A stretch of DNA of 49,559 nucleotides from Bacteroidales bacterium (GCA_017960885.1 JAGCYI010000178.1:1-49559); one strand, 5' to 3'. Positions 15,715 through 26,103 are shown, numbered from the stretch's first letter. The notes: generated from the sequence alone by a model not told the origin. Translations and numbers: made by a program.

Positions 15715-18162
15715 TTAAAAATCTTCCACCGACTCGGAGAACGAGTTGTTGATTTCCGATTCTAATGTTTCGTTAGAGCCAGCGTCGTCGGCGCAACCTG
15801 CGTTAGAATTGTATCCTGCAGGAGCTTCAAACTTGTCGTCGCGCGAATAAATTTGCGACAGCATCGGGTCGTCGTAAACTTTCTTCATATAGATACCCCA
15901 TGCAGGGAGAGCCATACGCGAGCCTTGTCCGAGTTCGCCGTTTGAGAACTGGATTGAGCGTTCCTCGCCGCCTGCCCATACGCCTGTAACGAGTTTGGGA
16001 GTGATGCCCATAAACCATCCGTCGGCGCAGAGGTTGGTGGTTCCGGTTTTGCCGCCTATGTCGTTGGTGAGTCCGAAATCGCGGCGCAGACGTCCTGCAG
16101 TACCGCCCTGAACTACGCCACGGAGCATTTCCACCATCTTGTAGGCTGTGGTTTCGTCGATTGCCTCCTGATGTTTGGCTGTGAACGATGCTATCTCGTT
16201 GCCGTTTTTGTCCTCAATTCTGAGCACCATCACGGGCGATGTGTACATGCCTTTGTTGGCAAATCCGCAGTAGGCTGCCACCATCTCTTTAAGCTTGATT
16301 TCGCCAGCGCCCACGCATATAGAGTACACGGGGTCGATGGGAGCGGTGATACCCAGCATGCGCACCAGGTTGATAACCTGCTCGGGCGAGGTCTGCTTGA
16401 GCGCCCATGCCGAAATCTGGTTGAGCGAGAGTGCGAGACCTGTCTTGATTGTGATCATCTGGTTGTCTTTCGACGATGAGGAGTAGCGGGGTGTGTATGT
16501 GGGAGGTTCTTGTCCTGCTGGCATTTCAAACGAGTAGGGCACGTTTGCCACCTTGTGACACGGCTGGAAACCGTGCATCATAGCCATAGTGTAGATAAAC
16601 GGCTTGAATGTGGAACCTACCTGACGGCGTCCGAGCGACACATGGTCGTATTTGAAGAACTGGTAGTTGATGCCGCCCACGTATGCGCGTACATAGCCTG
16701 TGCCGGGCTCCATACTCATCATACCGCAGCGGATAAACGATTTGAAGTAGCGGATAGAATCCAAGGGCGACATCACTGTGTCCTTGATTCCGTGCCATGT
16801 GAACACTGTCATCTGTGTGGGAGTGTTAAACTCCTTCATTATTTCGATAGAATCCTTACCTGCTTTTATTCCGGCTCTCCAGCGGTCGGTGTGCTTGATG
16901 GCTGAGTTCATAATCTGGTCGATCTGTTTTTTGTTGAGTCGCCAGCTGAACGGCGGATTTTTCAATCTCTTCATCTCTATGCGGTTGAAAAGGTCCTGAA
17001 CTGCGTCGTTCTTGCCTCCGCTCACTGTTTTGTAACCCTTGCCCATGTGCATTTCTACTGCCTCCTCGGCGTACTGCTGCATACGCGAGTTGATGGTGAC
17101 GTAGATTTTCAAACCGTCGTTGTATATATTATAAGGTGTGCCGTCGGGTTTTTGGTTTTTGTTGCACCAGCCGTAGAGAGGATTGTCTGCCCAGTTGGTA
17201 GAGTCCTCGCGGAACTGCTCGGTCTGCCATTGAGCGTAGTTTTTGCGGTCTGGTTTCTTGGCTGTCATGGTTGTGCGCAGATATTCGCGGAAATATGTGG
17301 CGTAGCCCTCGATGTGGGTCTGCTGCGAGTAGTGTATTACAAGCTCTATCTTTTTGAGCGAGTCATATTCTGCCTTGCTGAGTATCTTGTAGCCGTTGAT
17401 AGCGTTGAGGTCTTTCTGGTATTTCTCAATCTGCGAGAGCACTGTGTTGCGGCGCATTACCGAGTTCTTGGGGTTGGTCTTGGGGCTGTATTTGGTGGGC
17501 GCTTTCAATAGACCTACCAGTACGGCAGCCTCCTCAAGTTTCAAATCGTTAGGATTCTTGGCAAAGAAAATCTTCGATGCCGACTGAATACCGAACGCGT
17601 TGTGACCGAATCCCACGGTGTTGAGGTACATCACCATGATTTCGTCCTTGGTGTAGCGGCGTTCGAGGCGGAGGGCAGTTACCCATTCCTGAAGCTTCAT
17701 CACCACCTTGCCGAGCAATCCAGATGGACGCTCGTGGTCGCGCATGTTGTAGAGGTTTTTTGCCAACTGCTGGCTGATGGTACTACCACCGCCCGAGGCA
17801 GAGTGCCGTGTAACCAAACCTTTGAACACGCGGAAGAGAGCCTGGAGGTCGATTCCCACATGGTCGTAGAATCTCACGTCTTCGGTGGCGAGCAGTGCGT
17901 TTACCACATTTGGCGACACGTCTTGAAATTCGATGACGGTTCGATTTTCTTTGTAGTACTTTCCTAACAATACACCGTCGGATGAGATAACTTCCGAGGC
18001 GAGGTTGCTGCTCGGGTTTTCAAGTTCCTCAAATGAGGGTATGTATCCTACTTTTTCAGCTGAAATCAGCGCTAAAAGTATTCCTGCGGTTATAGCGGGG
18101 ATCAAAAAGCCCGCCCAACACAGCAGAACAATTATTCTTCGTGTTTTTTTGGTAAGTTTCAT
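15715..18162 (-). CDS. mrcA: Class A penicillin-binding protein (PBP1A type)
   Basis: An 815-aa bifunctional peptidoglycan glycosyltransferase/transpeptidase. One transmembrane helix (10-33) anchors it in the inner membrane. The GT51 domain carries E94 in EDVRFYDH and GGSTISQQLAKN (125-136). The transpeptidase has its nucleophile S517 in STFK (517-520), SLN at 579-581 and KTGT at 705-708. The C-terminal tail is acidic and low in complexity. Length is normal for the family in Bacteroidota. It is divergent from topA. Confidence 0.93.
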   Translation of the reverse strand: MKLTKKTRRIIVLLCWAGFLIPAITAGILLALISAEKVGYIPSFEELENPSSNLASEVISSDGVLLGKYYKENRTVIEFQDVSPNVVNALLATEDVRFYDHVGIDLQALFRVFKGLVTRHSASGGGSTISQQLAKNLYNMRDHERPSGLLGKVVMKLQEWVTALRLERRYTKDEIMVMYLNTVGFGHNAFGIQSASKIFFAKNPNDLKLEEAAVLVGLLKAPTKYSPKTNPKNSVMRRNTVLSQIEKYQKDLNAINGYKILSKAEYDSLKKIELVIHYSQQTHIEGYATYFREYLRTTMTAKKPDRKNYAQWQTEQFREDSTNWADNPLYGWCNKNQKPDGTPYNIYNDGLKIYVTINSRMQQYAEEAVEMHMGKGYKTVSGGKNDAVQDLFNRIEMKRLKNPPFSWRLNKKQIDQIMNSAIKHTDRWRAGIKAGKDSIEIMKEFNTPTQMTVFTWHGIKDTVMSPLDSIRYFKSFIRCGMMSMEPGTGYVRAYVGGINYQFFKYDHVSLGRRQVGSTFKPFIYTMAMMHGFQPCHKVANVPYSFEMPAGQEPPTYTPRYSSSSKDNQMITIKTGLALSLNQISAWALKQTSPEQVINLVRMLGITAPIDPVYSICVGAGEIKLKEMVAAYCGFANKGMYTSPVMVLRIEDKNGNEIASFTAKHQEAIDETTAYKMVEMLRGVVQGGTAGRLRRDFGLTNDIGGKTGTTNLCADGWFMGITPKLVTGVWAGGEERSIQFSNGELGQGSRMALPAWGIYMKKVYDDPMLSQIYSRDDKFEAPAGYNSNAGCADDAGSNETLESEINNSFSESVEDF

Positions 18163-18186
18163 CTTGTTTTTCCTTTTAAATCAATC

Positions 18187-18195
18187 GCAAATATA
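18187..18195 (-). promoter_or_regulatory. -7 box of the PBP gene
   Basis: Minus strand TATATTTGC is an exact consensus match 25 nt before the start codon at 18162. No clear -33 element was seen. Confidence 0.6.
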
Positions 18196-18220
18196 CAAAA
18201 AATCGTAAATTAAAAAAAAA

Positions 18221-18253
18221 TTTGTCAGTGCTTTGCTTTTTTTATTATTTTGC
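18221..18253 (+). promoter_or_regulatory. Promoter of topA
   Basis: TTTG at 18221-18224, a 20-nt spacer, and TTATTTTGC at 18245-18253. The leader to the ATG at 18323 is about 65 nt. Confidence 0.7.
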
Positions 18254-18322
18254 ACCCGATTTTTATTGGCGTATTGTTTGTACGCGGAAAAGCCGTTTTT
18301 ATAAACAAATAACAAAACTCAG

Positions 18323-20821
18323 ATGGCAAAAAATTTAGTAATAGTGGAGTCTCCTGCCAAGGCAAAGACTATCAGTAAGTTGCTAGGTAGCGACTATCTT
18401 GTTAAACCTAGTTTCGGACATATTCGCGACCTCTCTAAGAAGAAGTACGGAGTGGATCTTGATAATAATTTCGAACCTGTTTACGAAATCGACCCAGAAA
18501 AAAAACATGTAGTGGCCGAGCTTCGCAAAGATGTGAAGGCTGCCGACACCGTTTGGCTCGCATCCGATGAAGACCGTGAGGGGGAGGCCATAGCGTGGCA
18601 TCTCGCGGTGGTTTTAAAACTCCCGATTGATTCTACTAAACGTATCGTTTTTCATGAGATAACAAAAAACGCCATTCAAGATGCGGTTAAGTCGCCGCGC
18701 ACCATAGATATCAACCTTGTAAACGCTCAGCAGGCACGCCGTGTGCTCGACCGCCTTGTGGGTTTTGAGCTTAGCGAGGTTCTTTGGAAAAAGGTCAAGA
18801 GCGGTCTCTCCGCCGGACGTGTGCAGTCGGTGGCTGTACGTCTGATTGTGGAGCGCGAACGTGAGATTCTTGCATTTAAGGTTTCCGACTTTTTTAAAGC
18901 CACAGCCCAGTTTGCCACTCCCGACGGCAGTTTCAAGGCTGAATACAACGGCAAATTGGAGACTCAGAAACAGGCAGAGGAGTTTCTCAATAGCTGCAAC
19001 GGCAGCGGATTCGCAGTTAAGAGCGTAGAGGTGAAGCCTGGCAAAAAGTCTCCCGCACCGCCATTCACCACAAGTACATTGCAGCAGGAGGCAAGCCGCA
19101 AGCTCGGTTTCTCGGTAAGCCAGACCATGGCACTTGCCCAGAGCCTTTACGAAGACGGTTTTATTACATATATGCGTACCGACAGCGTAAACCTCAGCAC
19201 TCTTGCCGTTAACGCTGCCAAAGATTTTATCACCAAAGAGTACGGCGAAAAATATAGCAAACCGCGTGCTTTTAAAACCAAGACCAAGGGCGCACAGGAG
19301 GCACACGAGGCAATCCGTCCCACCACTATGCGCACAGTAGTAAGTCAGAAATACGACGAACAGCGTCTTTACGATATTATTTTCAAACGCACTATCGCCA
19401 GCCAGATGAGCGACGCCGTTATTGAAAAAACTACAGCTGTGATTACTGCCGACAAAAACAACGCTGAATTTACAGCTTCGGGCGAGGTGGTGAAATTCGA
19501 CGGTTTCTTGAAGGTTTACCACGAAGGTACCGACGACGAAACTGCTGCCGACAACCAACTTTTGCCGCCGTTGAAAGCTGCTCAGAATCTGGATCTTGAC
19601 CAGATTGAGATAAACCAAAGGTTTACACGTCCGCCTGCACGATACACCGAGGCAAGCCTTGTAAAACGTTTGGAAGAACTCGGCATCGGACGTCCTTCTA
19701 CTTACGCCCCCATTATCACCACTATTATAAAGAGGGGATACGTTTTGAAAGAAGACCGTCAGGGTACAGAGCGCAACTATGTGTGCCTAACCCTCAAAAA
19801 CGGCAAAATTACCACCAAGACCAAAAAGGAGAACACCGGCTACGAGAAGAACAAGCTCTTTTCGTCGGATATCGCCATGGTGGTAACAGATTTCCTTTCG
19901 GAACATTTTAAGAATGTGATGGACTATAATTTTACCGCTTCGGTAGAAAAAGAGTTCGACGAGATAGCGGAGGGCAACCTCGAATGGGCAAAGATGATAG
20001 ATTCGTTCTATTCGCCTTTCCACGTTACCACACAGAAGAGCGTAGAGGACGGCGAGCGCACCACAGGCGAGCGTGTTCTCGGCGTCGACCCAAAAACCGG
20101 CAAGACAGTTTCGGCACGTATCGGACGTTTCGGACCTATCATCCAGCTCGGTGAAAAAGACGACAGCCCGGTTTACGCATCTCTGCCCAAAGACCAGCAT
20201 ATCGAAAACCTCACCCTCGAAGACGCACTCGCACTGCTCAACAACGAACAAGGCGGACGATTGCTCGGCACCGACCCTGAAACTGGTAAAAACGTATACG
20301 CCCGCATAGGACGTTTCGGACCTATGGTTCAGCTTGGCGAAACCAACGACACACCAAAACCAAAATATGCAGGTTTGTTGAAGGGTCAGAATGTTGATAC
20401 CATTACTTTAAGTCAGGCACTCAAACTGTTTGAACTACCGAGAGATCTGGGCGAGTACGAAGGTAAAAAAATTACTGTAGCCGTGGGACGATTCGGTCCT
20501 TTTATCAGCCACAATTCAAAGTTCATCTCTTTGAAAAAAACCGACAATCCCGTAACAATCACCTACGAGCGAGCAGTTGAGCTGATATTAGAAAAAAACG
20601 AAACCGACAAGAAAAAGCTCATCAAAGAGTTTTCCGACGATTTTAAAATAGTTCGCGACAGATGGAACCATCCTGTAATCTACTATAAGAAAAAGTATTA
20701 CAAGCTGGCGTCGGGAGTGGATGCCGAAAAACTCACTCAAGATGATTGTATGAAGATAATAGGAGCGGAGCCGCAGGAGAAATCTCCCGCCAAAAAGAAA
20801 AAAACCGCTACCAAAAAATAG
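18323..20821 (+). CDS. topA: DNA topoisomerase I (type IA)
   Basis: An 832-aa enzyme that relaxes negative supercoils. The TOPRIM domain has E9 (VESPAKA) and D82/D84 in SDEDREGE. The active-site tyrosine is Y283 in ITYMRTDS. Instead of cysteine-rich zinc fingers, the C-terminal third holds three repeats with the core GRFGP (in ARIGRFGPIIQLGE, ARIGRFGPMVQLGE and VAVGRFGPFIS), followed by a lysine-rich tail (AKKKKTATKK). This zinc-free form is usual in Bacteroidota. Confidence 0.96.
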   Translation: MAKNLVIVESPAKAKTISKLLGSDYLVKPSFGHIRDLSKKKYGVDLDNNFEPVYEIDPEKKHVVAELRKDVKAADTVWLASDEDREGEAIAWHLAVVLKLPIDSTKRIVFHEITKNAIQDAVKSPRTIDINLVNAQQARRVLDRLVGFELSEVLWKKVKSGLSAGRVQSVAVRLIVEREREILAFKVSDFFKATAQFATPDGSFKAEYNGKLETQKQAEEFLNSCNGSGFAVKSVEVKPGKKSPAPPFTTSTLQQEASRKLGFSVSQTMALAQSLYEDGFITYMRTDSVNLSTLAVNAAKDFITKEYGEKYSKPRAFKTKTKGAQEAHEAIRPTTMRTVVSQKYDEQRLYDIIFKRTIASQMSDAVIEKTTAVITADKNNAEFTASGEVVKFDGFLKVYHEGTDDETAADNQLLPPLKAAQNLDLDQIEINQRFTRPPARYTEASLVKRLEELGIGRPSTYAPIITTIIKRGYVLKEDRQGTERNYVCLTLKNGKITTKTKKENTGYEKNKLFSSDIAMVVTDFLSEHFKNVMDYNFTASVEKEFDEIAEGNLEWAKMIDSFYSPFHVTTQKSVEDGERTTGERVLGVDPKTGKTVSARIGRFGPIIQLGEKDDSPVYASLPKDQHIENLTLEDALALLNNEQGGRLLGTDPETGKNVYARIGRFGPMVQLGETNDTPKPKYAGLLKGQNVDTITLSQALKLFELPRDLGEYEGKKITVAVGRFGPFISHNSKFISLKKTDNPVTITYERAVELILEKNETDKKKLIKEFSDDFKIVRDRWNHPVIYYKKKYYKLASGVDAEKLTQDDCMKIIGAEPQEKSPAKKKKTATKK

Positions 20822-20848
20822 AATACTGAAACACTAAAAAGCAATGAT

Positions 20849-21772
20849 ATGGTAAGAAAACTATTTGTTGCGGCATTGACCGCCCTGCTAACAATTACAG
20901 CGACTGCACAGCAAGACGCTCATTATAGTTTCTTTATGTTTAACCAAGTGGGCTACAATCCAGCATACAGTGGCACCGAAGGAATGATCAACGCAGTGGC
21001 GATAAACCGCAACCAATGGGTGGGCCTCGACGGAGGTCCGCAAACCACCATCATGTGCGTGGATATGCCCGTTAATGTGGCTGGCACACAGGGCGGTGTG
21101 GGTCTTACCATTCTCAACGACAAAATAGGCTTTGAAAACAACTTTTCTGCAAAAATTGCGTATTCATACCATATAAAGGTAGGAGCGGGGCTTCTTGCAA
21201 TAGCTGCCGACGGAGGTCTTTACAATAAGACAGTCAACGGCGAATGGCAGTTTCCCGATGAGGCAGAAGCAATCTTCAACGGCAAATGCCGCAAGATGGC
21301 GTTTGATATGGGCGCCGGTCTGTATTACGGCATTGGCGGGCTTTCGCTCGGTTTGTCGTCAACTCATCTGCTTGAACCCGAGCTTGATTTTTCCGAAGAT
21401 GGAAAAACTTATTTGGCACGGCATTATTATTTTAACGCAGCATACAATATACCGCTTGATAATTCGTTATTTGACTTGACACCGCAAGTGATTTTGATGT
21501 CGGACGGCAATACATTACAAGCCGACATAAATCTTAGCTTTTTATACAATAAAAAGTTTTTTGGTGGCGTTACTTATAGAAACGAAGACGCTCTTTCAGT
21601 ATTAGCAGGACTTACGATAATGGGAGACTTCAAAGCAGGCATCGCATACGAGTTCGGAATTTCAAAACTCAGGAAGACCAACGCAGGGTCGTTTGAGGTG
21701 ATGATAGGATACAGTTTCATGCCGGAAAGAAGCAAACCCGCACAAAAAGTAAGAAGCGTTAGATATTTGTAG
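20849..21772 (+). CDS. porP: PorP/SprF-family type IX secretion outer-membrane protein
   Basis: A 307-aa protein with a signal peptide ending near TATAQQ. The family hallmark is near the N-terminus: FMFNQVGYNPAYSGTEG, then AINRNQWVGLDGGPQTT. The rest is an amphipathic beta-barrel pattern ending in VMIGYSFMP. PorP works with the PorK/PorN ring of the T9SS, and the gene lies directly before gldK, as in Porphyromonas. It starts 27 nt after topA, so it may also be read from the topA promoter. Confidence 0.9.
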   Translation: MVRKLFVAALTALLTITATAQQDAHYSFFMFNQVGYNPAYSGTEGMINAVAINRNQWVGLDGGPQTTIMCVDMPVNVAGTQGGVGLTILNDKIGFENNFSAKIAYSYHIKVGAGLLAIAADGGLYNKTVNGEWQFPDEAEAIFNGKCRKMAFDMGAGLYYGIGGLSLGLSSTHLLEPELDFSEDGKTYLARHYYFNAAYNIPLDNSLFDLTPQVILMSDGNTLQADINLSFLYNKKFFGGVTYRNEDALSVLAGLTIMGDFKAGIAYEFGISKLRKTNAGSFEVMIGYSFMPERSKPAQKVRSVRYL

Positions 21773-21821
21773 AGCCTTTAAAAGTTTAAAGATATTTATC
21801 AGCAAAAAAATAAAAGGTATT

Positions 21822-23255
21822 ATGAAAAAGGTATTATTAGTTGCAGCATCAGGAATGATGGCACTCAGCAGCTGCAACAGCGGATTGAACGGCGAACTGA
21901 CAGGAGCCCAGAACAGACCGGCGGCATACGCCGAGGCCGATCCCTACGGAATGGTTTTCATTCCTCAGGGCAGCTACACAATGGGTCCCAACGACCAGGA
22001 TGTACCCTTCGCACTGACCGCCCAGTCTAAAACAGTTACAGTCGACCCGTTCTGGATGGACGACACTGAAATTACCAACAACGAGTACAGACAGTTTGTA
22101 GAGTGGGTTAGAGACTCTATCGCAATGCGCCTCTGCGTTATGGCAGGCGTTGGCGACAACGGCAAAGGCAACATCTTCGTTTATCCTTACGACGAAGACA
22201 AAGTTGACCCCAACGAATACGACCCCACCGACACCAAAAACTGCTGGCTCAACTGGGAAAACCGCGACAAAGTTTGGCAGAAAGGTAAAGGCGAAGAAAG
22301 TCAGGCTATTTCCGACGCCGTTAAAGATATGTTCCTTATCAAAGAGGAACGTTTTAACAAACTTCACGAAATTGATACCCGCAAGCTCGTTTACGATTAC
22401 GAATGGGTAGACCTCAAGCAGGCAGCCCTCAAACAAAACCGCTACATCTTCAACGAAGATTTCTCTGGCGGTAAATACGAAGGCACAGTAATCGACTCAA
22501 AAGGAAAAGTTGTTCCCATCCAAGACCGTCGTTCTTTCATCATGAAAGGCAGAATACCGGTTTATCCCGACACACTCGTTTGGATGAGCGACTATACATA
22601 TTCTTACAACGAACCTATGGCTCGTAAATACTTCTGGCACCCTGCATTCGACAACTATCCTGTAGTTGGTGTTACCTGGCAGCAGGCAAACGCATTCTGC
22701 ATCTGGCGTACAGAACTTATCAACAATTACTACCGCCACAACAAACAGCCTATGGTTGAGCAGTACCGCCTCCCCACCGAGGCTGAATGGGAATACGCTG
22801 CACGCGGTGGTCTCGCACTTTCGATGTATCCTTGGGGCGGTCCTTACACACGTAACTACTCTGGATGCTTTATCGCCAACTTCAAACCCTTGCGCGGACG
22901 TTACGCCGACGACGGTTCTGCCCGTACAATCGAAGTTGCTTCTTACGCACCCAACGAGTACGGCCTCTACGATATGGCAGGCAACGTAGCCGAATGGACA
23001 TCTAACGCATTCGACGAAAGCGCTTACTCTTACACCCACGACCTCAACCCCGATTACAGCTACAACGCTTTCGCTGACGACCCGCCAGTATTGAAACGCA
23101 AAGTAATCCGCGGTGGATCTTGGAAAGACGTAGCATACTACCTCCAAGTGGCAACCAGAACCTACGAATATCAGGATACCGCTAAGAGCTATATCGGATT
23201 CCGCTGCGTAAGATCTTACATGGGCCGCAGCACCATGGGCGAAGACTGGAACTAA
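21822..23255 (+). CDS. gldK: T9SS ring lipoprotein GldK/PorK
   Basis: A 477-aa lipoprotein (ALSSC lipobox, C19). The body is an FGE-sulfatase-like fold: GMVFIPQGSYTMG at the start, then PVVGVTWQQANAFCIW, RLPTEAEWEYAARGG, GLYDMAGNVAEWT and KVIRGGSWKD, ending in IGFRCVRS. GldK forms the periplasmic ring with GldN under the outer membrane. A strong terminator follows, so gldK may be made apart from gldL and gldM. Confidence 0.95.
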   Translation: MKKVLLVAASGMMALSSCNSGLNGELTGAQNRPAAYAEADPYGMVFIPQGSYTMGPNDQDVPFALTAQSKTVTVDPFWMDDTEITNNEYRQFVEWVRDSIAMRLCVMAGVGDNGKGNIFVYPYDEDKVDPNEYDPTDTKNCWLNWENRDKVWQKGKGEESQAISDAVKDMFLIKEERFNKLHEIDTRKLVYDYEWVDLKQAALKQNRYIFNEDFSGGKYEGTVIDSKGKVVPIQDRRSFIMKGRIPVYPDTLVWMSDYTYSYNEPMARKYFWHPAFDNYPVVGVTWQQANAFCIWRTELINNYYRHNKQPMVEQYRLPTEAEWEYAARGGLALSMYPWGGPYTRNYSGCFIANFKPLRGRYADDGSARTIEVASYAPNEYGLYDMAGNVAEWTSNAFDESAYSYTHDLNPDYSYNAFADDPPVLKRKVIRGGSWKDVAYYLQVATRTYEYQDTAKSYIGFRCVRSYMGRSTMGEDWN

Positions 23256-23287
23256 GCACTATTCATAATACTTACTAGATTTTGAAG

Positions 23288-23335
23288 ATACCGGATTTCG
23301 GCACCGCATAATTCCGAAATCCGGTATTCTTTTTT
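23288..23335 (+). terminator. Strong intrinsic terminator between gldK and gldL
   Basis: Perfect 14-bp arms at 23288-23301 (ATACCGGATTTCGG) and 23314-23327, a 12-nt loop and a T-rich tail. It divides the T9SS cluster. The gap of 307 bp to gldL holds this hairpin, an AT-rich stretch and a new promoter. Confidence 0.85.
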
Positions 23336-23431
23336 AAAAAAAAATCAATTAATAATTTGTTGGTATATAATTTGTTACATGTATTATTGATTTTTTTTGA
23401 ATAAAATGTTAAAAAAAATACATAAATACGT

Positions 23432-23463
23432 TTTGTGGGTAAAGTAAAATTCCTTAATTTTAG
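23432..23463 (+). promoter_or_regulatory. Promoter of gldL
   Basis: TTTG at 23432-23435, a 19-nt spacer, and TAATTTTAG at 23455-23463 (one change from TAnnTTTG). The leader to the start at 23563 is about 95 nt. Confidence 0.65.
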
Positions 23464-23562
23464 CGAATAATTCTGTGTAGCATTTATTATGCGCTGCAGA
23501 AACGAAAATTGAAATATTATAAACAATAATTAAATTTAAATTTTAACTTAAAAAAACACATT

Positions 23563-24432
23563 ATGGCAAAGAAAAAACCATTCAACCAGACCTATGGTTG
23601 GAAAAGAGCTATTGCATTTATCTATGGCATCGGCGCCTCTATCGTTCTTGTTGGTGCATTGTTCAAAATTCAGCACTTACCTGGTGCAGGTGTAATGCTT
23701 TTCATCGGTCTTTGTACTGAGGCTGTGATCTTCGCTTTCTCAGCATTCGAACCGTTACCAGCAGAATACCACTGGCAGAACGTTTATCCCGAGCTTATGA
23801 CAGATCCTGACGATTTCGAGGAAGAAAACGGTGGCGTACCTGTTTCTAAAAACAAACTTATGGGCGCTGGCGCTCCTACTTCCGACGGCAAAGCATTCGC
23901 AGAACTCAACAAGATGATTGAAGATTGCGCAGGCAGAAACGTATTTGAGAACCTTGGACAGAACTTCGCTAAATTCAACGAGTCTGTTACCGACCTTAAA
24001 GACGTTGCCAACTCGGCTGCTGCTTCTAAAGACTTTGAAGCTAACCTCCGCACAGCTACCGACAGCTTGAAAAATGCTTCTAACGCATTCTCTGGCATCG
24101 GTTCTACAGTTGACGATGTAAACAACGCTATGAGCAGCGCTCAGGCTGCATTCTCTAAAGCTGCCGACATCGACTTCTCTCCCCTTGCTGAAGGCAACAA
24201 ACAATACAGCCAGAGCATCAAGAGCCTCAACGGCAATCTCGAAGCTATCAACCAAGTATTCGAGCTCCAGTTGCAGGAAGTTGACTTTGAGGGCATGATC
24301 AAAGAGCTTAAGGGTGCTGCTACAGGCGCACAGACCTACTCTTCAGAAGTTAACAAACTCAGCAGAAACCTTGCCGCACTCAACACTGTTTACGGCAACA
24401 TGCTTACAGCTTTGAATGTAAAAATGTCATAA
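23563..24432 (+). CDS. gldL: T9SS motor protein GldL/PorL
   Basis: A 289-aa inner-membrane protein. Two N-terminal helices (16-36 and about 43-62) carry IALHL-type motifs: GALFKIQHLPGAG between them and GLCTEAVIFAFSAFEP in the second, where the conserved Glu is the proton-path residue in the family. The rest is a long cytoplasmic helical domain. GldL and GldM form the proton-driven motor of the T9SS; gldM follows after 45 nt. Confidence 0.95.
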   Translation: MAKKKPFNQTYGWKRAIAFIYGIGASIVLVGALFKIQHLPGAGVMLFIGLCTEAVIFAFSAFEPLPAEYHWQNVYPELMTDPDDFEEENGGVPVSKNKLMGAGAPTSDGKAFAELNKMIEDCAGRNVFENLGQNFAKFNESVTDLKDVANSAAASKDFEANLRTATDSLKNASNAFSGIGSTVDDVNNAMSSAQAAFSKAADIDFSPLAEGNKQYSQSIKSLNGNLEAINQVFELQLQEVDFEGMIKELKGAATGAQTYSSEVNKLSRNLAALNTVYGNMLTALNVKMS

Positions 24433-24477
24433 ATCTACTATTAATCTAAGTTTTTAATTAAAATTAAATAAAACAAC

Positions 24478-26103
24478 ATGAGTGCACCAAAGGAAACGCC
24501 GAGGCAGAAAATGATTGGTATGATGTACCTTTTCTATACTGCCTTGCTTGCTTTGAACGTATCTGCCGAAATCCTTGCAGCATTTTCGCTCGTGGACGGT
24601 AGTCTTCGTAAGACTAACGAAATCACCGACGGTGTGATTACCGACACACAGAACGAATTTGTTAAGGCTATGGTAAACGACTCTGCCTCGGTTGCGCCAT
24701 TCAAAACGCTCGCCGATCAGGTTGTTATCGAGGCAAATAAAGCATACGATGAAATACAACACTGGAAAGAGCAGCTCGTTTTCACCCTCGAAGGCGTTGA
24801 GAACGAACAGCAACTCCGCGAAATGCATGATGGTGACCAAGATTCTTACATTGGCGATCTCGTAAGCAAAAAAGACGACAACAATGTAGGTGGTCAGATA
24901 TTTATTTTGGAAGGCCACGGCAAAGACATTATGAATTCAAGAAACTCTTACCGTGACTTCTTAATAAACATTATCAAACAGGACACTTCTACTCTCGAGG
25001 CCAACGTTAAGGCTCGTCAAAGCCTTATCCACAGCATCAGCGAAATGCTTTCTACCGCTAAGACTGTTTCTAAGAACGGCGGTGACGCAGACTCTATCGA
25101 CTGGGATGTTGCCAACTTCGACCAATTGCCCGCAGCAGGCGTGCTCGCTCTTATGACTAAGATGCAGGCCGACGTAAGAAACACCGAATCTTCGATGCTT
25201 TCTTACCTCTTGGGTCAGATCGGTAAGAGCGACATGAAGTTCAACGCTATCAAGGCTGTGGTTAACGCACCTTCTAACTACGTGCTCCAAGGCCAGCCCT
25301 TCAAGGCTGAGGTATTTATTGCCGCTTACGACTCTCTTACTAACCCCGACATGATACTTAACGGCGGAACAGCCCTTACAGTAGAAAAAGGTGTAGGTAT
25401 CTACAACGGTAATACCCAAAGCATCGGTGTTCACCCCTGGGGCGGTGTTATCAAACTTAAAAACAAATCTACTGGTGAGATTAAGGAATATCCTTTCAGC
25501 AGCACTTACGAAGTTGGAACTCCGAGCGTATCAGTTTCGCCCACCAAGATGAACGTATTCTACATCGGTGTTGACAACCCTGTAGAAATTTCAGCATCTG
25601 GTGTGCCTTCTGAGAAGGTTAGCGCATCTATCTCCGGCGGTTCTATCCGTCGTAAATCTGGTGCCGACTGGATCGTAAACGTTAAGTCTCCTGGCGAGGT
25701 AACCGTTAACTGTTCTGCCAATATCGATGGTCAGACAAGATCTCTTGGTCACAAGAAATTCCGTGTAAAACGAGTTCCTGACCCGATGGCTTCAGTTGGT
25801 ACAGGTGAAAACAAACGCGGTGGTATTATCGCTAAAAACAGCCTTATCAACCAAGTGGTACGTGCCGAAATGGAAAACTTCGACTTCGACTTGAAGTTCG
25901 TTGTAACCGGATTCTCAGTATCAGCTACTGTAAAAGGCTTCACCAAAACAGAAGAGAGCCGCTCTGGCCAGTTTACCGCTGCTCAGAAACAGCTCATCTC
26001 TGGTGTTCCTTCAGGTGGCAAGGTATACATCGAGGATGTTAAGGCAAAAGGTCCCGACGGTTCTACCCGTAACCTCAACACAATCAAATTTACTGTAAGG
26101 TAG
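24478..26103 (+). CDS. gldM: T9SS motor protein GldM/PorM
   Basis: A 541-aa protein with one N-terminal membrane helix (MIGMMYLFYTALLALNVSAEIL) and a long periplasmic part, expected to be the four domains D1-D4 that reach the GldK/GldN ring. Length and the GGSIRRKSGADWIVNVKSPG region fit the family. It is cotranscribed with gldL. Two hairpins follow before gldN. Confidence 0.95.
   Translation: MSAPKETPRQKMIGMMYLFYTALLALNVSAEILAAFSLVDGSLRKTNEITDGVITDTQNEFVKAMVNDSASVAPFKTLADQVVIEANKAYDEIQHWKEQLVFTLEGVENEQQLREMHDGDQDSYIGDLVSKKDDNNVGGQIFILEGHGKDIMNSRNSYRDFLINIIKQDTSTLEANVKARQSLIHSISEMLSTAKTVSKNGGDADSIDWDVANFDQLPAAGVLALMTKMQADVRNTESSMLSYLLGQIGKSDMKFNAIKAVVNAPSNYVLQGQPFKAEVFIAAYDSLTNPDMILNGGTALTVEKGVGIYNGNTQSIGVHPWGGVIKLKNKSTGEIKEYPFSSTYEVGTPSVSVSPTKMNVFYIGVDNPVEISASGVPSEKVSASISGGSIRRKSGADWIVNVKSPGEVTVNCSANIDGQTRSLGHKKFRVKRVPDPMASVGTGENKRGGIIAKNSLINQVVRAEMENFDFDLKFVVTGFSVSATVKGFTKTEESRSGQFTAAQKQLISGVPSGGKVYIEDVKAKGPDGSTRNLNTIKFTVR

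Noticed and set aside
18614..19618. A 334-codon minus-strand frame inside topA
   Set aside because: It is a shadow of topA, cysteine- and leucine-rich without any domain.
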